Source of the DNA: Macrostomum hystrix
Lineage: Eukaryota; Platyhelminthes; Macrostomidae
Direction: 5' to 3'
Assembly: GCA_950097015.1 (NCBI GenBank)
Contig: CATNEN010000011.1
Location: 1,240,001 to 1,304,000 of the forward strand
Length of the DNA: 64,000 nucleotides
The first letter of the stretch is position 1; every line of letters begins with the position of its first letter. The position numbers were made by a program, and so were the translations under genes. The notes under the pieces are model-generated. The model saw only the letters and a list, made by a program, of their open reading frames with translations, was not told where the DNA came from and ran no database searches. Below are positions 1 through 11,805 of the stretch, in pieces.

Positions 1-154
1 AAATGATAGAAATAAGCAGAAATTGGGTAGAAATTGGAGTAATGTTGACAGCTGCAACTACAATTAAAAAAGTGGGCATGAAAAATGTGTTTTCAATTCG
101 AAAACCAGAATAGTTGAAAAGAATTTCTGCAGGTTACCAGAAAGAATTGTCTGC

Positions 155-3100
155 TCATAGACTTTTCTTTTTCTGGTGCTTCTTTGGCGACTTGCCTTTC
201 TTGTCAATCTTTGAGATAGTGATGCTCATGTCTTGAATGTCTTCGTACAAATCCGACATCTTCAAGTTGAGGGTCTGAATCTGCTGCGGCGAGAGGTGCA
301 TCTCGCGCTTCTTAATCTCCGCCTGCAGGCTCTCGAGCTGGTAAAAAGAAAAAAAAACGCACATAAGCTACTTATGTTTTCACCGAAGTCAGTAGTATGA
401 AAAATTGCAACTGTTTTCTGACTATATACTCTATTTTCGGCACAAGATTTTAAATCGTACTCTTGGCTTGCGCCGTCACACACGCTGCTTACCTCGGTGG
501 GGAGATGGATCGGAGAAAGAGCTGGGGATAATCAAAGGGACAAAAATGAGACACAGAAACACAAGGTGAGAATCGCTAATTGGATCTCTAATTGGGCCCT
601 GGTTGGACACGGGGAACACGCGGAGGAGGCGGGCCGACCTGGAGAATCTGAAATCATACTATAGCCATCTTTTCCGCTTTCATTATCAGTTTCTCATCGG
701 GCCGTGAGGTGTGACCTAGAAATCTTTATCTACTACTTTGACTATTCACTACCGTGCCTGTTTACTTGTATATATAATTATTTATCAGAATAGTTTTATT
801 GCGTGCATTAAAATATAGACTTAAAATGTTTCAGAATCTCACATTAAATTATCTCAGAATCTCACTTTCATACTTTAAGAATCTCGCTTTGAATCTCGCA
901 GAATCTCACGAGAGAATCATTATAGAACATAAAGGTAAAAATAAAAATAATTGCAGGAGGGCTGCGGGCAATGGCACACCATTTGGTGACACTAGACCCC
1001 CAGCTAGCGAGGAGGCAATTCTGCCCATTCCGCTGACTCCGCTTTCTCATCGTCCGGCAGTGTACACTCTCACTGTGCCTTGGAGGTTGGCCCTTAAGGG
1101 CGTAAATTGCACGACAAGCCCCCAAGCCTTCTCTCCGCGGCTGCGCCCCAAATAAATGTGGCGTCGCCGTGGAATCGAACTTAGGGACCTTGGTGCAAGA
1201 TGCAAACGCGTTAACCGCTCTGCCACCGACCCCTATGATAGAACATTAAATCTCATAGAATCTCATCTGAAATCTCATAGAATCTCATCTGAAATCTCAT
1301 AGAATCTCATCTGAAATCTCATAGAATCTCATCTGAAATCTCATAGAACCTCACTTTAAATATCTGAGAATGTCTCGACAAAATCTCATAATCTCACTTT
1401 TATTATCACAAGAATCCCATAATAATCCGAGAATCTCAATATAAAGTTCATAGAATCTCAGAATTTTTCTCTGAGAATCTCAGTTTTATTTTTTAGAATC
1501 TTACTACCAACCATCAAAATCTCACTTTTATTCCATTAGAATCTCTCGACCAATCTCTCAGAATAGCATCGCTATTATTCTCGTAAAATCTATCATGCCT
1601 ATCAATCAAAGCCAATCAAGCAGGCCGCCCACCTGAATCTGAGTGGAGATTCGACGCCGACGTAATTCAGCGATTTCCTCCGGTGTCAGCTGATCAATTG
1701 ACTCCTGCGATGAACGCCAAATTTCTAGCTTTTTTAGCTGCAAAAAAAATTTTTTTATTCGTCAATTTTTTAAACAACTCTTTAATTTGACTAGTTTATT
1801 TGTCCTTTAAAAACGTTCACTCGCCTGATTGTACGGCTCATCATCGTCGTCGTCGAGGTCCTGCCGACCAGCGTCATCAATGTCGTCCCCGATGCAGTCG
1901 ACGGTGATGATAGGATTGGTTGTGCTGACGAAGCCGCAGGGCGCGCCCGATGAGGTGTACTTGCTGCAGCCGGCAGGCGACTCTAAAAACAGACATTCAA
2001 CCAATCGCAATGAAAATCCAGAACACAGGCGCTTAAATTTCCCCTCTATCCGATGAAACAACTTCCATAGACACAGAACATCGGTATCGTCGATATATTC
2101 AACGATTCTCGTCGGGGGTGTCTGGTGGCAAGAACCAGGTCAATGTAGGCATAATCTTTCTGCTCACAAAGTTTCATCATGTAACCATTCGGCTATCATT
2201 GTTGACTATTTTGAATTGATTAAAAAGTATTTCAACCGCTACTTAAGAAAGTTACTTAAAAATTTCAGAAAAACTAGCTTTCAAAAAATAAAAATGCACA
2301 AAAGTACAACATGGCCAAAAGTGCAGTCGTCTTAAAGTACATTTACAATAGTACAACTATGCCTTAAAGTACTTTTTTCTTAAAGTACAACTATTCCTCC
2401 ATTACATTAAGCTCTCTCCGCTTCAGGTCCTCGTAACTTTAACGTTCTGCTCAGATTTTGCCGTTTGTGAAAGCCATGTCTCGTAGAATTAAACATCCCT
2501 TTATAGCATTAGTATCGTAATGAAATTTCATATGCGCATTCTGTTCCTATTGATTTCCTGCACTGAAGCCTCTTAATGTATTTTTTTCATGTCGGAATTA
2601 GAATCGATGAAGGCTCGAAATTTAAGCTCGAATCGATGATTTATCATTACACAATCCTTTGCCCAGAGAATATCAAATTTGATGCAGGGCCTGGTTCTAC
2701 TCAGATAATGATTAAGAAACGGTTTCTAAGAAACTTTGAAGCAAAAATTTTCTTTCACGAACAACTAAGCATAGACTATCATTTGGCTTAGCTAAGTTTC
2801 TAACATTTCTGCCAGTTGTCTTGAACTTTGTGTCTAACAGGTTAGGTTAAAGGTCAAAATATTTTTCTTACAAGTCCAAATATCTGTCTAACAAGTTAAA
2901 CTCTGTCTAACAGGTCCCACTCTCTGTCTAACAGGTTCAACTGTTTGTCTAATTCTTCGAACTCACTGTCTAAAAAGTCGAAAACTCTGTCTAACAGGTC
3001 GAACTCTCTGTCTAGCAGGTCAAACACTCTGTCTAGCAGGTCAAACACTCTGTCTAACAGATCAAACACTCTGTCTAACAGGTCAAACACTCTGTCTAGC

Positions 3101-6100
3101 AGGTCAAACACTCTGTCAAACAGGTCAAACACTCTGTCTAACAGGTCAAACACTCTGTCAAACAGGTCAAACACTCTGTCTAGCAAGTTTAACTCTCTGT
3201 CTAACAGGTCAAACACTCTGTCAAGCAGGTCAAACACTCTGTCAAACAGGTCAAACACTCTGTCAAGCAGGTCAAACACTCTGTCTAACAGGTCAAACAC
3301 TCTGTCTAACAGGTCGAACACTCTTTCTACCAGGTCGAACTCTCTGTCAAACAGGTCAAACACTCTGTCTAACAGGTCAAACACTCTGTCTAGCAAGTTT
3401 AACTCTCTGTCTAACAGGTCAAACACTCTGTCTAATAGGTCAAACACTCTGTCTAACAGGTCAAACACTCTGTCTAACAGGTCAAACACTCTGTCAAACA
3501 GGTCAAACCCTCTGTCTAACAGGTTTAACTCTCTGTCTAACAGGTCAAACACTCTGTCTACCAGGTCGAACTCTCTGTCTAACAGGTCAAACACTCTGTC
3601 TAACAGGTCGAACACTCTGTCTAACAGGTCGAACACTCTTTCTACCAGGTCGAACTCTCTGTCTAACAGGTTTAACTCTCTGTCAAACAGGTCAAACACT
3701 CTGTCAAACAGGTCAAACCCTCTGTCTAACAGGTTTAACTCTCTGTCAAACAGGTCAAACACTCTGTCTACCAGGTCGAACTCTCTGTCTAACAGGTCGA
3801 ACTCTCTGTCTAACAGGTCAAACCCTCTGTCTAACAGGTTTAACTCTCTGTCAAACAGGTCAAACACTCTGTCTACCAGGTCGAACTCTCTGTCTAACAG
3901 GTCGAACACTCTGTCTAACAGGTCGAACACTCTTTCTACCAGGTCGAACTCTCTGTCTAACAGGTTTAACTCTCTGTCAAACAGGTCAAACACTCTGTCA
4001 AACAGGTCAAACACTCTGTCAAACAGGTCAAACACTCTGTCAAACAGGTCAAACACTCTGTCAAACAGGTCAAACACTCTGTCAAACAGGTCAAACACTC
4101 TGTCAAACAGGTCAAACACTCTGTCTAACAGGTCGAACACTCTTTCTACCAGGTCGAACTCTCTGTCTAACAGGTTTAACTCTCTGTCAAACAGGTCAAA
4201 CACTCTGTCAAACAGGTCAAACACTCTGTCAAACAGGTCAAACACTCTGTCAAACAGGTCAAACACTCTGTCAAACAGGTCAAACACTCTGTCAAACAGG
4301 TCAAACACTCTGTCAAACAGGTCAAACACTCTGTCTAACAGGTCGAACACTCTTTCTACCAGGTCGAACTCTCTGTCAAACAGGTCAAACACTCTGTCTA
4401 ACAGGTCAAACACTCTGTCTAGCAAGTTTAACTCTCTGTCTAACAGGTCAAACACTCTGTCTAGCAAGTTTAACTCTCTGTCTAACAGGTCAAACACTCT
4501 GTCAAACAGGTCAAACACTCTGTCTAGCAAGTTTAACTCTCTGTCTAACAGGTCAAACACTCTGTCAAGCAGGTCAAACACTCTGTCAAACAGGTCAAAC
4601 ACTCTGTCAAGCAGGTCAAACACTCTGTCTAACAGGTCAAACACTCTGTCTAACAGGTCGAACTCTCTGTCTAACAGGTCGAACACTCTGTCTAACAGGT
4701 CGAACACTCTTTCTACCAGGTCGAACTCTCTGTCTAACAGGTTTAACTCTCTGTCAAACAGGTCAAACACTCTGTCAAACAGGTCAAACCCTCTGTCTAA
4801 CAGGTTTAACTCTCTGTCAAACAGGTCAAACACTCTGTCTAACTGGTCGAAGTCTCTGTCGAACAGGTTTATCTCGTTAAACACCAGAGAGTTTTCATCT
4901 AAAAGCAGAATGCATCCTCAGCAAAAGACAGTAACTCACGCCTTCCGCCAAGCTCGTCCAAATTAGTGCATGACGCCATCATCTCGCGACTGCCTCGAGT
5001 CTAATTGAAAAAGAAATTAAGTGGTCGATTTAGAAAATATCAAACCTTAAGGATTATTTTAATACACCAAGTTGTCAAAAGAGAAGTTCAGCGGCATTTC
5101 AAGAACTACTAAAATGCTGTAACATGCACTAGCAAATATTTGATAAATTCGTCTTAAAAACGAAAAACACAAATTATCTCTTAAATCCGGCTTGTCTGAT
5201 CACCGGGAGACTATAGCTATAGATGAAGCAGGAAACTCCCACCCCAACCGCCGCACGGTACTCAGACGCAGAACATTAGCAATAATTAAACAGGCAATGC
5301 CTAGTTAATACTGCTTTGATGTCTTCTTTCTGTCTGTTCCAGACTGTCTCAATGTGAGTGTATGTGTGTCTTCTTGTCTCCCTCCCCGGAAAGGGGCTGT
5401 AGCTGAAATGCTGGTCCATTGGGAGCATATTTCTTCACTATGCAAGCTACTGTTCATGTGATTACACGAGAGAAAAATACACTGTCTGATGATGAAATGG
5501 GTAGTAAATTTTTTAGACTACTCCCAGATACACAAGATGAAGATGAGATTTAGCTAATATATTGACTTTCGATTGGATTAACAGGATTTAGCTATAGAGA
5601 AATGATAGTAGGCAGATAGGTACAGACTTTTAGATACATTAGGTCAGATGTGCAGCCGACAGCACAGCCGCATCTGAAGGCTGCGTATGGCTGTTCAGTC
5701 CATGGACTGGGGAACGCCACAGACACCCTTAATTATTCCAGGGGTTGTAGCCTAAGCACACACACACTGTACGTAGAGGCTTCTTAAACTATATTGAATC
5801 CTTAAGTAAGAGCCAGCCACCTTACGTCACTGAACAAATCGAAAAGCCGAGAATCAAATATATTATTAACCTATAGATAAGGAGGGGCAGAAGGGTAACA
5901 CGAGGGAATGAGCTGAAAAGGAGTGGGGTTGCGGAAAGAGATTCAAACGGCTAGCCAATCAGAGACGAGGGAGAGGAAAGAGAAGTTTATTTTTGCTAAG
6001 AAGTTGAACAGATAGAGGGAGACAGGTCAAGAACGTACAATAAGAGGGCTCGCGAGAGTAAACAAACACTAAGTAAAACATGTACTACTGCCATGATAGA

Positions 6101-9100
6101 ATCTAGTCCATATAGCAAGGGTCGGCAAACTTATTAGCTGGCGGGCCAAAGAGAGAATCTAAAAGACGACAGCGTGCCGCATTAACAATAGAAATATGAG
6201 ATACGGGACAGATGAGACACGGGAGAGATGAGGCACAGGAGAGATGAGACATGGGATAGATGAGACACGGGATGTATGAAGCACAGGAGAGATGAGGCAC
6301 GGAATAGATGAGACACGGGATAGATGGAGAGATGAGACACGGGATAGATGAGACACGGGAGAGGTGAGACACAGGAGAGATGAGACACGGGAGAGGTGAG
6401 ACACAGGAGAGATGAGACACGGGAGAGATGAGACAGGATAATATAGGTGTTGGAAGGGGCAACGGGCCGGATTTAGGAGCTTTGAGGGCCGCATCTGGCC
6501 CGCCGGCCGGAGTTTGTCGACCCCTGCCCTAAAGGAACGCTGATTGGCTCATCACATCAAGAATTCCTAGCAGTTACTCACTATAGTCAATCCCAGCTTG
6601 CCATCGTTACGCCTGAATGTAGTCGGCGACTCCTGCCTACTGTCGTTGGCTGACGACAAGTTGTGAAACGAATTGCTCAATCCGGAAATCCTCCGAGCCT
6701 GCAGCTTGCTCATGCATTCCAGTGTGCGATGCTCCAGCCTCTGCTCTCCCCGCAGTACCAAGTTCAGAGCCTCCTCCCAGCGCTTGAAGTCGAATCGATC
6801 CAACGGTGTCAGATAGACGCACTTCTTTGAGTTCTGGAAACGCAACACCAAGGTCTTGGCTCCGCCGCCGCTCATTGCGATGGCACCAGCCAGGAGGTCC
6901 TTCTTGACAGCGTCTTTGGCGGTGACTGGATCTTCGGACACGTCCAGCTCGCATAGATTCTCCAGGTCGATCTCGTACTCGGCGTTGCAAGCTCCGCTGC
7001 GTTTCTTGAACATGTAGACTGTGGTGCCTTTCAGGACTGTCCACAGCTTCTGTCGTTTGGCTTTGGCCTTCCTAGCCACGTGCATATTGCTCTCGAGGTC
7101 CGCGTTGGCGATGGCTCCGTAAAACATTTTGGAGTTCTCGATCACCGGCGCGCTGAAGTTGAAATAGCCCCAAAGCGAGTCGAACTTCTTCTTGAAGAAT
7201 TTCGTCGAGCACGGGCTGGACGATAGTGGCACCTGCGACAGCAGCGACGCCTGCGAAACGTGACGCGACGGCGACTGAAGGCCGAGGAAATTTGGCTTCG
7301 TTTCCAATGACAGCGACACGAACAGGCTGGCCTGGTCCAGCTGCTTGGCGGCGCTCAACAGCTCGAAGAGGCTCTGCGAGTTGAAGCTGGTCGGCGTGAA
7401 CTCCAACCGGAGAAACTGCGTTGAGATCAAGATCGAGTAGCAGTTGATGATCTCTAGGCGAGCCTGGTGAAGGCACACCGTCAATTGAGATGTCATCTCG
7501 CTGCTCAAAGCCTGCCACTGGGCCTTGCTGAGTCCCTGCTCAGTCCAGCGCGTGATCTCGCTGGCAACCTTTAATGGCGTTAATTTTAGGGGCTTATAGG
7601 CCGCAGTGTTGATGCTCCCTTGTAGTCTTGAAAGCAAAGCGGTCCATAAAGTTCCTGGTTCTATTATAACTGAAGCAATTATCTACTTTTACTCTATCTG
7701 CTAACCATACTAAGGGGTGCTAACCTAGAAGATGTTTTCAGGAGGGCTTAACTTTGAAATTATTAACATTCGAGTAGAACAGAGGACATTACTGCAGAGA
7801 TGCCTGGCTTATCTGTGTTCTAGCTTAACAGTAAGCAACATTGCTATTAAAGCCACAATACTTCAGATTCTATCAGTGATTTTATCTGTTCTTGCTGCGA
7901 TTCTATGCGTGAATCCAGCTGCGATTCTATGCGTCAATCCTGCTGCGATTCCAACTATGAATCTTGCTGCGATTCCAACTACGAATCTTGCTGCGATTCC
8001 AACTATGAATCTTGCTGCGATTCTATTCGTGAATCCAGCTGCGATTCTATGCGTCAATCCTGCTGCGATTCCAACGATGAATCTTGCTGCGATTCCAACT
8101 ACGAATCTTGCTGCGATTCCAACGATGAATCTTGCTGCGATTCCAACGATGAATCTTGCTGCGATTCCAACTACGAATCTTGCTGCGATTCCAACTACGA
8201 ATCTTGCTGCGGTTCCAACTACGAATCTTGCTGCGATTCCATGCTTGAATCCAGCTGCGATTCCAACTACGAATCTTGCTGCGATTCTATGCGTGAATCC
8301 AGCTGCGATTCCAACTACTAATCTTGCTGCGATTCCAACTACGAATCTTGCTGCGACTCCAACTACTAATCTTGCTGCGATTCCAACTACGAATCTTGCT
8401 GCGATTCCAACTACGAATCTTGCTGCGATTCCAACTACTAATCTTGCTGCGATTCCAACTACGAATCTTGCTGCGATTCCAACTATGAATCTTGCTGCGA
8501 TTCCAACTACGAATCTTGCTGCGATTCCAACAACGAATCTTGTTGCGGTTCCAACTACGAATCTTGCTGCGATTCCATGCTTGAATCCAGCTGCGATTCT
8601 ATGCGTGAATGCTGCGATTCTATGCGTGAATCCAGCTGCGATTCCAACTACTAATCTTGCTGCGATTCCATGTAGGAAACATGCTGTGATTCTATGTTTG
8701 AATATTATTATCTGGCTAATCCAAGTGCTAATCCTCAATTATTGCTATAATCATCTTGTGTATTTTAGCTCAGTCACTTTGTTTTTGTGAGAGACGTCGC
8801 CTTCCTCTTGACTGTGTTGTAATCTTTTCTAAAACTTTTTTCTTAAGGGGCTTATCGACGATATCTACGGCCTATCAATCTCTAGTTAGATTAAATTTTT
8901 TAACTCGAAACTGCCAATGAAGAGGTGATTGATGGTTATTTTAATTTAAATTTTTTTTCTTTCGTCCAGATAATATTAATTTAGATAATGAGCATCAGAA
9001 AATGTGAGAAGGCCCAAAGCTAACCTGAGCATTGGTGTTTGCCAGCAGCACCAGAGAGTCAGCCAGAACCAGCAGAACCCGAACCTGTTCAACAGGCGCG

Positions 9101-9324
9101 GCCAATAGGCGAACTTCGCAGGCAAAGTCGGGCAGGAGTATCTCGCTTGGCGCCACCTGGAAGGCCTCGGCATCGACCGGCTCCTGTTGCAACTGGGCGC
9201 TGAACTCGCGCAGTCGTTGAAGACAATTCGGCGTGAACGTCGACTGACGAGCGCGGACAATTTTGTGCGAGTTAACTACTGTGAGTAGCTTCGGCTTCAC
9301 GGCGACGTCCCAGCTGAGGCTCAT
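155..9324 (-). CDS. PH-like-domain and coiled-coil protein, six exons
   Basis: Spliced model on the minus strand: 9324-9025, 7568-6582, 5000-4940, 1982-1825, 1737-1633, 337-155 (1,794 nt, 597 aa). Every junction keeps frame. Donors are GT except after the fourth exon, where only a GC donor (CAG|GCGAGT) fits. Residues about 250-365 look like a PH domain: basic strands, a QKLWTVLKG strand and a final FKRWEEAL helix with the expected Trp. An acidic DLDDDDDEP stretch near 495 precedes a predicted coiled coil at about 515-575 and a Lys-rich C-terminus. PH domains usually bind phosphoinositides or proteins at membranes, so a peripheral signalling or scaffold role is inferred. I do not recognise the family. 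The start at 9324 is the first Met in the exon; the frame stays open upstream to possible acceptors near 9344-9353, so a coding or UTR exon may precede it. Small internal exons could be missing. Confidence 0.72.
828..1560. repeat. degenerate agaatctca repeat, with a regular 22-bp sub-array at 1252-1350
   Basis: The word agaatctca recurs on both sides of the SINE at 934-1237. From about 1252 it becomes a regular unit, tctcatagaatctcatctga plus aa (22 bp), about four to five copies, then decays. Confidence 0.75.
934..1237 (-). mobile_element. tRNA-derived SINE, family I copy 1
   Basis: Read on the minus strand it begins with a tRNA-like head: A-box-like TGGCAGAGCGGTTAACGCG and B-box-like AAGTTCGATTCC. 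Acceptor-stem ends GGGGTCG and CGACGCC pair at six of seven positions. It ends in an AT-rich tail. Flanks atagaacataaa (922-933) and atagaacattaaa (1238-1250) form a target-site duplication. The length and variable-arm spacing suggest a Leu- or Ser-like tRNA ancestor. Confidence 0.82.
1819..1827 (-). other. predicted GC-AG splice donor of the PH-protein gene
   Basis: On the minus strand the exon ends CAG followed by GCGAGT. The downstream exon (acceptor TTTTTTTTGCAG at about 1738) is open only in phase 0. The nearby GT donor (GCGA|GTGAAC) would leave phase 1 and break the frame. The GC donor has a near-ideal context, as known GC-AG introns do. Confidence 0.6.
1983..2880 (-). other. AT-rich part of intron 3, no gene seen
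   Basis: Between the exon at 1825-1982 and the 21-bp array. A 71-codon plus-strand frame at 2576-2791 has no domain, signal peptide or coding-like composition and looks like chance. Confidence 0.5.
2882..4875. repeat. 21-bp tandem array in intron 3 of the PH-protein gene
   Basis: About 95 copies of caggtcaaacactctgtcta plus a, with variants (gtcgaac, gtttaac, agcagg, accagg) that recur in blocks, so longer units have been duplicated. The 21-bp unit lacks stops in one frame per strand, giving long open frames (SNRSNTL on plus, LDRVFDL on minus). Minus-strand exons with proper splice sites lie on both sides, so it is intronic. Confidence 0.93.
5001..6115 (-). other. part of intron 2 of the PH-protein gene
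   Basis: No exon recognised. It contains a SINE-body fragment near 5688-5752 and a purine-rich stretch at about 5880-6025. Confidence 0.45.
5688..5752. mobile_element. fragment of SINE family II
   Basis: The words gttcagtccatggactgg and ggttgtagcctaa also occur in the SINE at 15,285-15,497 (the second in reverse orientation there). It is truncated and rearranged. Confidence 0.45.
6116..6526. mobile_element. hAT-type MITE with an internal tandem array
   Basis: Terminal inverted repeats: left CAAGGGTCGGCAAACT, right (reverse complement) CAGGGGTCGACAAACT. Both continue to a GGCGGGCC block about 30 bp in. The CAGGGGTCGGCAAAC type of end is typical of non-autonomous hAT elements in animals. Flanking 8-mers ccatatag (6108-6115) and ccctaaag (6527-6534) match at six of eight positions, as for a decayed hAT target duplication. 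No transposase is present. Confidence 0.75.
6184..6437. repeat. 18-bp tandem array inside the hAT MITE
   Basis: About 14 copies of gagatgagacacgggata and variants (gggaga, aggaga). Three overlapping minus-strand open frames here (SHLSRVS-type) are repeat translations. Confidence 0.85.
7569..9024 (-). other. intron 1 of the PH-protein gene
   Basis: Donor CAG|GTTAGC at 9024 and acceptor ATTAAAG ending at 7569, both phase 0. More than half is the 24-bp array at 7888-8704. No other gene seen. Confidence 0.6.
7888..8704. repeat. 24-bp tandem array (family related to 10,417-10,862)
   Basis: About 34 copies of ttgctgcgattccaactacg plus aatc. Variants include ctatgcgtgaatccag and ccatgcttgaatccag. 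Open frames on both strands follow from the 24-bp unit. Both flanks are non-coding intron. Confidence 0.92.
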
Positions 9325-9422
9325 TGTGCTGCTCGCGGCACTGCGTCGTCTGCGGCGATGATTAATTGAAGATTTTCAGTAATGTTGAGGATGACGAGGA
9401 TGCAGATGTTGATGATAAGGAT

Positions 9423-9733
9423 GATAATAACAATAGTAATTACTATACTAATACTAATTGCAGGAGGGCTGCGGGCAATGGCACATCATTTGGTGACACT
9501 AGACCCGCAGCCAGCAAGGAGGCAATTCTGCCCATTTCGCTGACTCCTGAGCACACACGCACACGCTCACACAGGTGTGTACTTCTGTCCTGACGTTTTC
9601 ATTAATTGCACGACAAGTCCCCAAGCCTTCTCTCCGCGGCGGTGGCCAAATGAATGTGGCCTCGCTGCGGAATCGAGCTCGGGGACCTTGGTGCAAGAGG
9701 CAAACGCGTTAGATCGTTTTGCCGCTTACTCCC
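9423..9733 (-). mobile_element. tRNA-derived SINE, family I copy 2
   Basis: It shares the core tgcaggagggctgcgggcaa and the end caccttgg...gcaaacgcgtta (plus-strand sense) with the SINE at 934-1237. Its 3' tail, at the left end, is a degenerate AT-rich microsatellite. Flanks tgataaggat (9413-9422 and 9734-9743) are an exact 10-bp target-site duplication. Confidence 0.8.
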
Positions 9734-9743
9734 TGATAAGGAT

Positions 9744-10416
9744 TTTGTTGGTGATGATGACGCTGATGCTCGTATGTCTTTTTATCGAATTAATGATTGC
9801 AAACTAACTGAAGCATGAAAAGCATGCAATTCCTTCCTACCTTTGTAGCTGCTGAGTGTCTTTTTAATAAATTTCAGTCGCTTTTACAGAATTTGCAGAT
9901 TCTCCAGGTACGTAATGGGAGATTATTAATTGATACTGACGATGATTCTGGGCACAGTTGTCCCAAAACGAAATTCCTTTAAACGGAGCTTAAGTCTGAG
10001 AGATCAGTCTACGATGAGGCAGGGAGGGCTTATGAGGGCCGGGTTGGGGCGGGGGTAGGTAAGGTCGGCAAGGGTTGGTTTGTGAGCTGGCCACTGAGAC
10101 ACTGAAATCGGAGAAAGAAGGAAGGGGAAAAAAGTAAGAGGGAGAATAGGGACTCGAGAGTGAGTCGTGGAGAATCAGTTAGTTGGCCTAAGGGGAAGAG
10201 CTTAGTTGAGATGGGAAGAAGAGGAGAGGACAGGAGAGAGTGAGCGGCTCATTTCACATGCCAGGTGATTATTAGGGTTGCTTCAGGATTCTTTTGCAGT
10301 GTTGAGTTCTGAGTATAGTCTAAATATGCATAGAAACATATTAATTACAAATTAGAAAGAGTTAAACAGTTTTGCTAGCATGAGCAGAAAATAATTGAGT
10401 ATAGCTCTATCAAAGA
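9744..10416. other. non-coding, purine-rich in part
   Basis: A G/A-rich stretch runs from about 10,010 to 10,250. I see no gene, RNA or clear repeat boundary. A 5' UTR exon of the PH-protein gene could lie here but cannot be identified. Confidence 0.4.
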
Positions 10417-10862
10417 TCCTTGCTGCGATTCTATCAACGTTACTTGCTGCGATTCTATCAACGTTACTTGCTGCGATTCTATCAACGTTACTTGCTGTGA
10501 TTCTATCAACGATCCTTGCTGCGATTCTATCAACGATCCTTGCTGCGATTCTATCAACGTTACTTGCTGCGATTCTATCAACGATCCTTGCTGCGATTCT
10601 ATCAACGATCCTTGCTGCGATTCTATCAACGATACTTGCTGCGATTCTATCAACGTTACTTGCTGCGATTCTATCAACGATCCTTGCTGCGATTCTATCA
10701 ACGATCCTTGCTGCGATTCTATCAACGATACTTGCTGCGATTCTATCAACGATCCTTGCTGCGATTCTATCAACGATCCTTGCTGCGATTCTAACGATAC
10801 TTGCTGCGATTCTATCAACGATCCTTGCTGCGATTCTATCAACTATCCTTGCTACGATTCTA
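10417..10862. repeat. 24-bp tandem array (same family as 7,888-8,704)
   Basis: About 18 copies of cttgctgcgattctatcaac plus gatc or gtta. The core cttgctgcgattc is identical to that of the array 1.7 kb to the left, so the two share an origin. Confidence 0.92.
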
Positions 10863-11559
10863 GCTATGTATTTTTTACTTTATGGCTATGAGCTTTTTGA
10901 AAGCGAAGCAATAGCCTCATACGGGAATTAGAACTTTTATCAAATCTTATTTCAAACAAAATAGGTTCCTAAAAAGCAAAGATTCCACAATGCCTCGGTG
11001 AATTGCTGCTTCAGGAAAATAAGCGAATCGCAGCAGATGCGGCCATGGTCTCATTGTCTCAGACTGTGCAGCTACCAGTTTAAAGTGGCAGGCAGTTTCT
11101 CAATCGATATCTTCTGCAGAAAATGTTGCAAGGTACTCAAGTGTCTCGCTTGCCAGCTTTCTATATCAATGCTTGCAGAAGCAGAAGAAATTGCTGGTTG
11201 CTTCAAGGACGCTTGAAAATGTCCTTATTTCATGGCTTTATCTCGGGCTTCTTTTTGTCAGAAATTTATCTGCATTAGTTTTCTTCAAACAATGTAGTCT
11301 TGAGTCTAAAATGTAGAGTTATAAGACATTGTAGCCGAATGCCTAGCGAACGTCATTGAATGAGATTTCGTGGCTTGTTGTCAGAAATCGAGATGTAAGC
11401 AGAAAAACAGGAAAACACTGGCTGGAAGATTCCCATTTTTGTAGCGAAACACTTTTTTATGGGAAGCGATATTGGCGAAACCTGCCTCTGTTTTTTGAGC
11501 TGCAGCAACTTTTGACGATTTGGCGTGAAAATAATGAAAATATTCCTTCTCAGTGCAGA
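10863..11559. other. non-coding unique sequence
   Basis: No gene can be supported. A short minus-strand open frame near 11,085-11,220 is discussed under rejected items. Confidence 0.4.
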
Positions 11560-11609
11560 AAGTGGGAGAGAAATAGAAAGACGGAGAGAGAAGGGAACAG
11601 AGAGGAATA

Positions 11610-11716
11610 GGTAAAGGGAGAGGGATAGAGAGAGGGAGAGGGAGAGAGAGAGGGAGGGAGAGAGAGGGAGAGGGAGAGAGAGATGGAGAGAGGGAGAGAG
11701 AGGGAGAGAGGAGAGA
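11610..11716. repeat. GA-rich low-complexity tract
   Basis: Imperfect gggaga and gagaga units. It occupies the same place relative to the SINE body as the tract at 11,940-12,217, so it is probably part of the element. Confidence 0.8.
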
Positions 11717-11805
11717 GGACACTGCCCATTGAGTTTCAAAAATATAATGTTGGAATCGATTCCGATATGTATCGAAAAAAATAAATCCGGATTCGAACCA
11801 AGGCA

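Larger units (their letters stand above)
338..1632 (-). other. intron 5 of the PH-protein gene
   Basis: Bounded by donor CAG|GTGGGC at 1632 and acceptor TTTTACCAG at 338-340. It holds degenerate agaatctca repeats from about 830 and a SINE at 934-1237. I see no other gene in it. Confidence 0.6.

Noticed and set aside
1154-1237. Functional tRNA gene
   Set aside because: The stems are imperfect and the sequence is continuous with a SINE body and tail, flanked by a target duplication.
2896-4966. Paired 662- and 673-codon open frames on both strands
   Set aside because: Produced by a 21-bp intronic array; real minus-strand exons of the PH-protein gene lie on either side.
7732-8790. Open frames of 352 (plus) and 291 (minus) codons, including a CDSNYES-type Cys-rich frame
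   Set aside because: 24-bp intronic array with no signal peptide and frames open in several phases.
11085-11225. Minus-strand open stretch with protein-like text (ASIDIESWQARHLSTL)
   Set aside because: Only about 45 codons, a weak acceptor, and no partner exon; chance or a relic cannot be separated.
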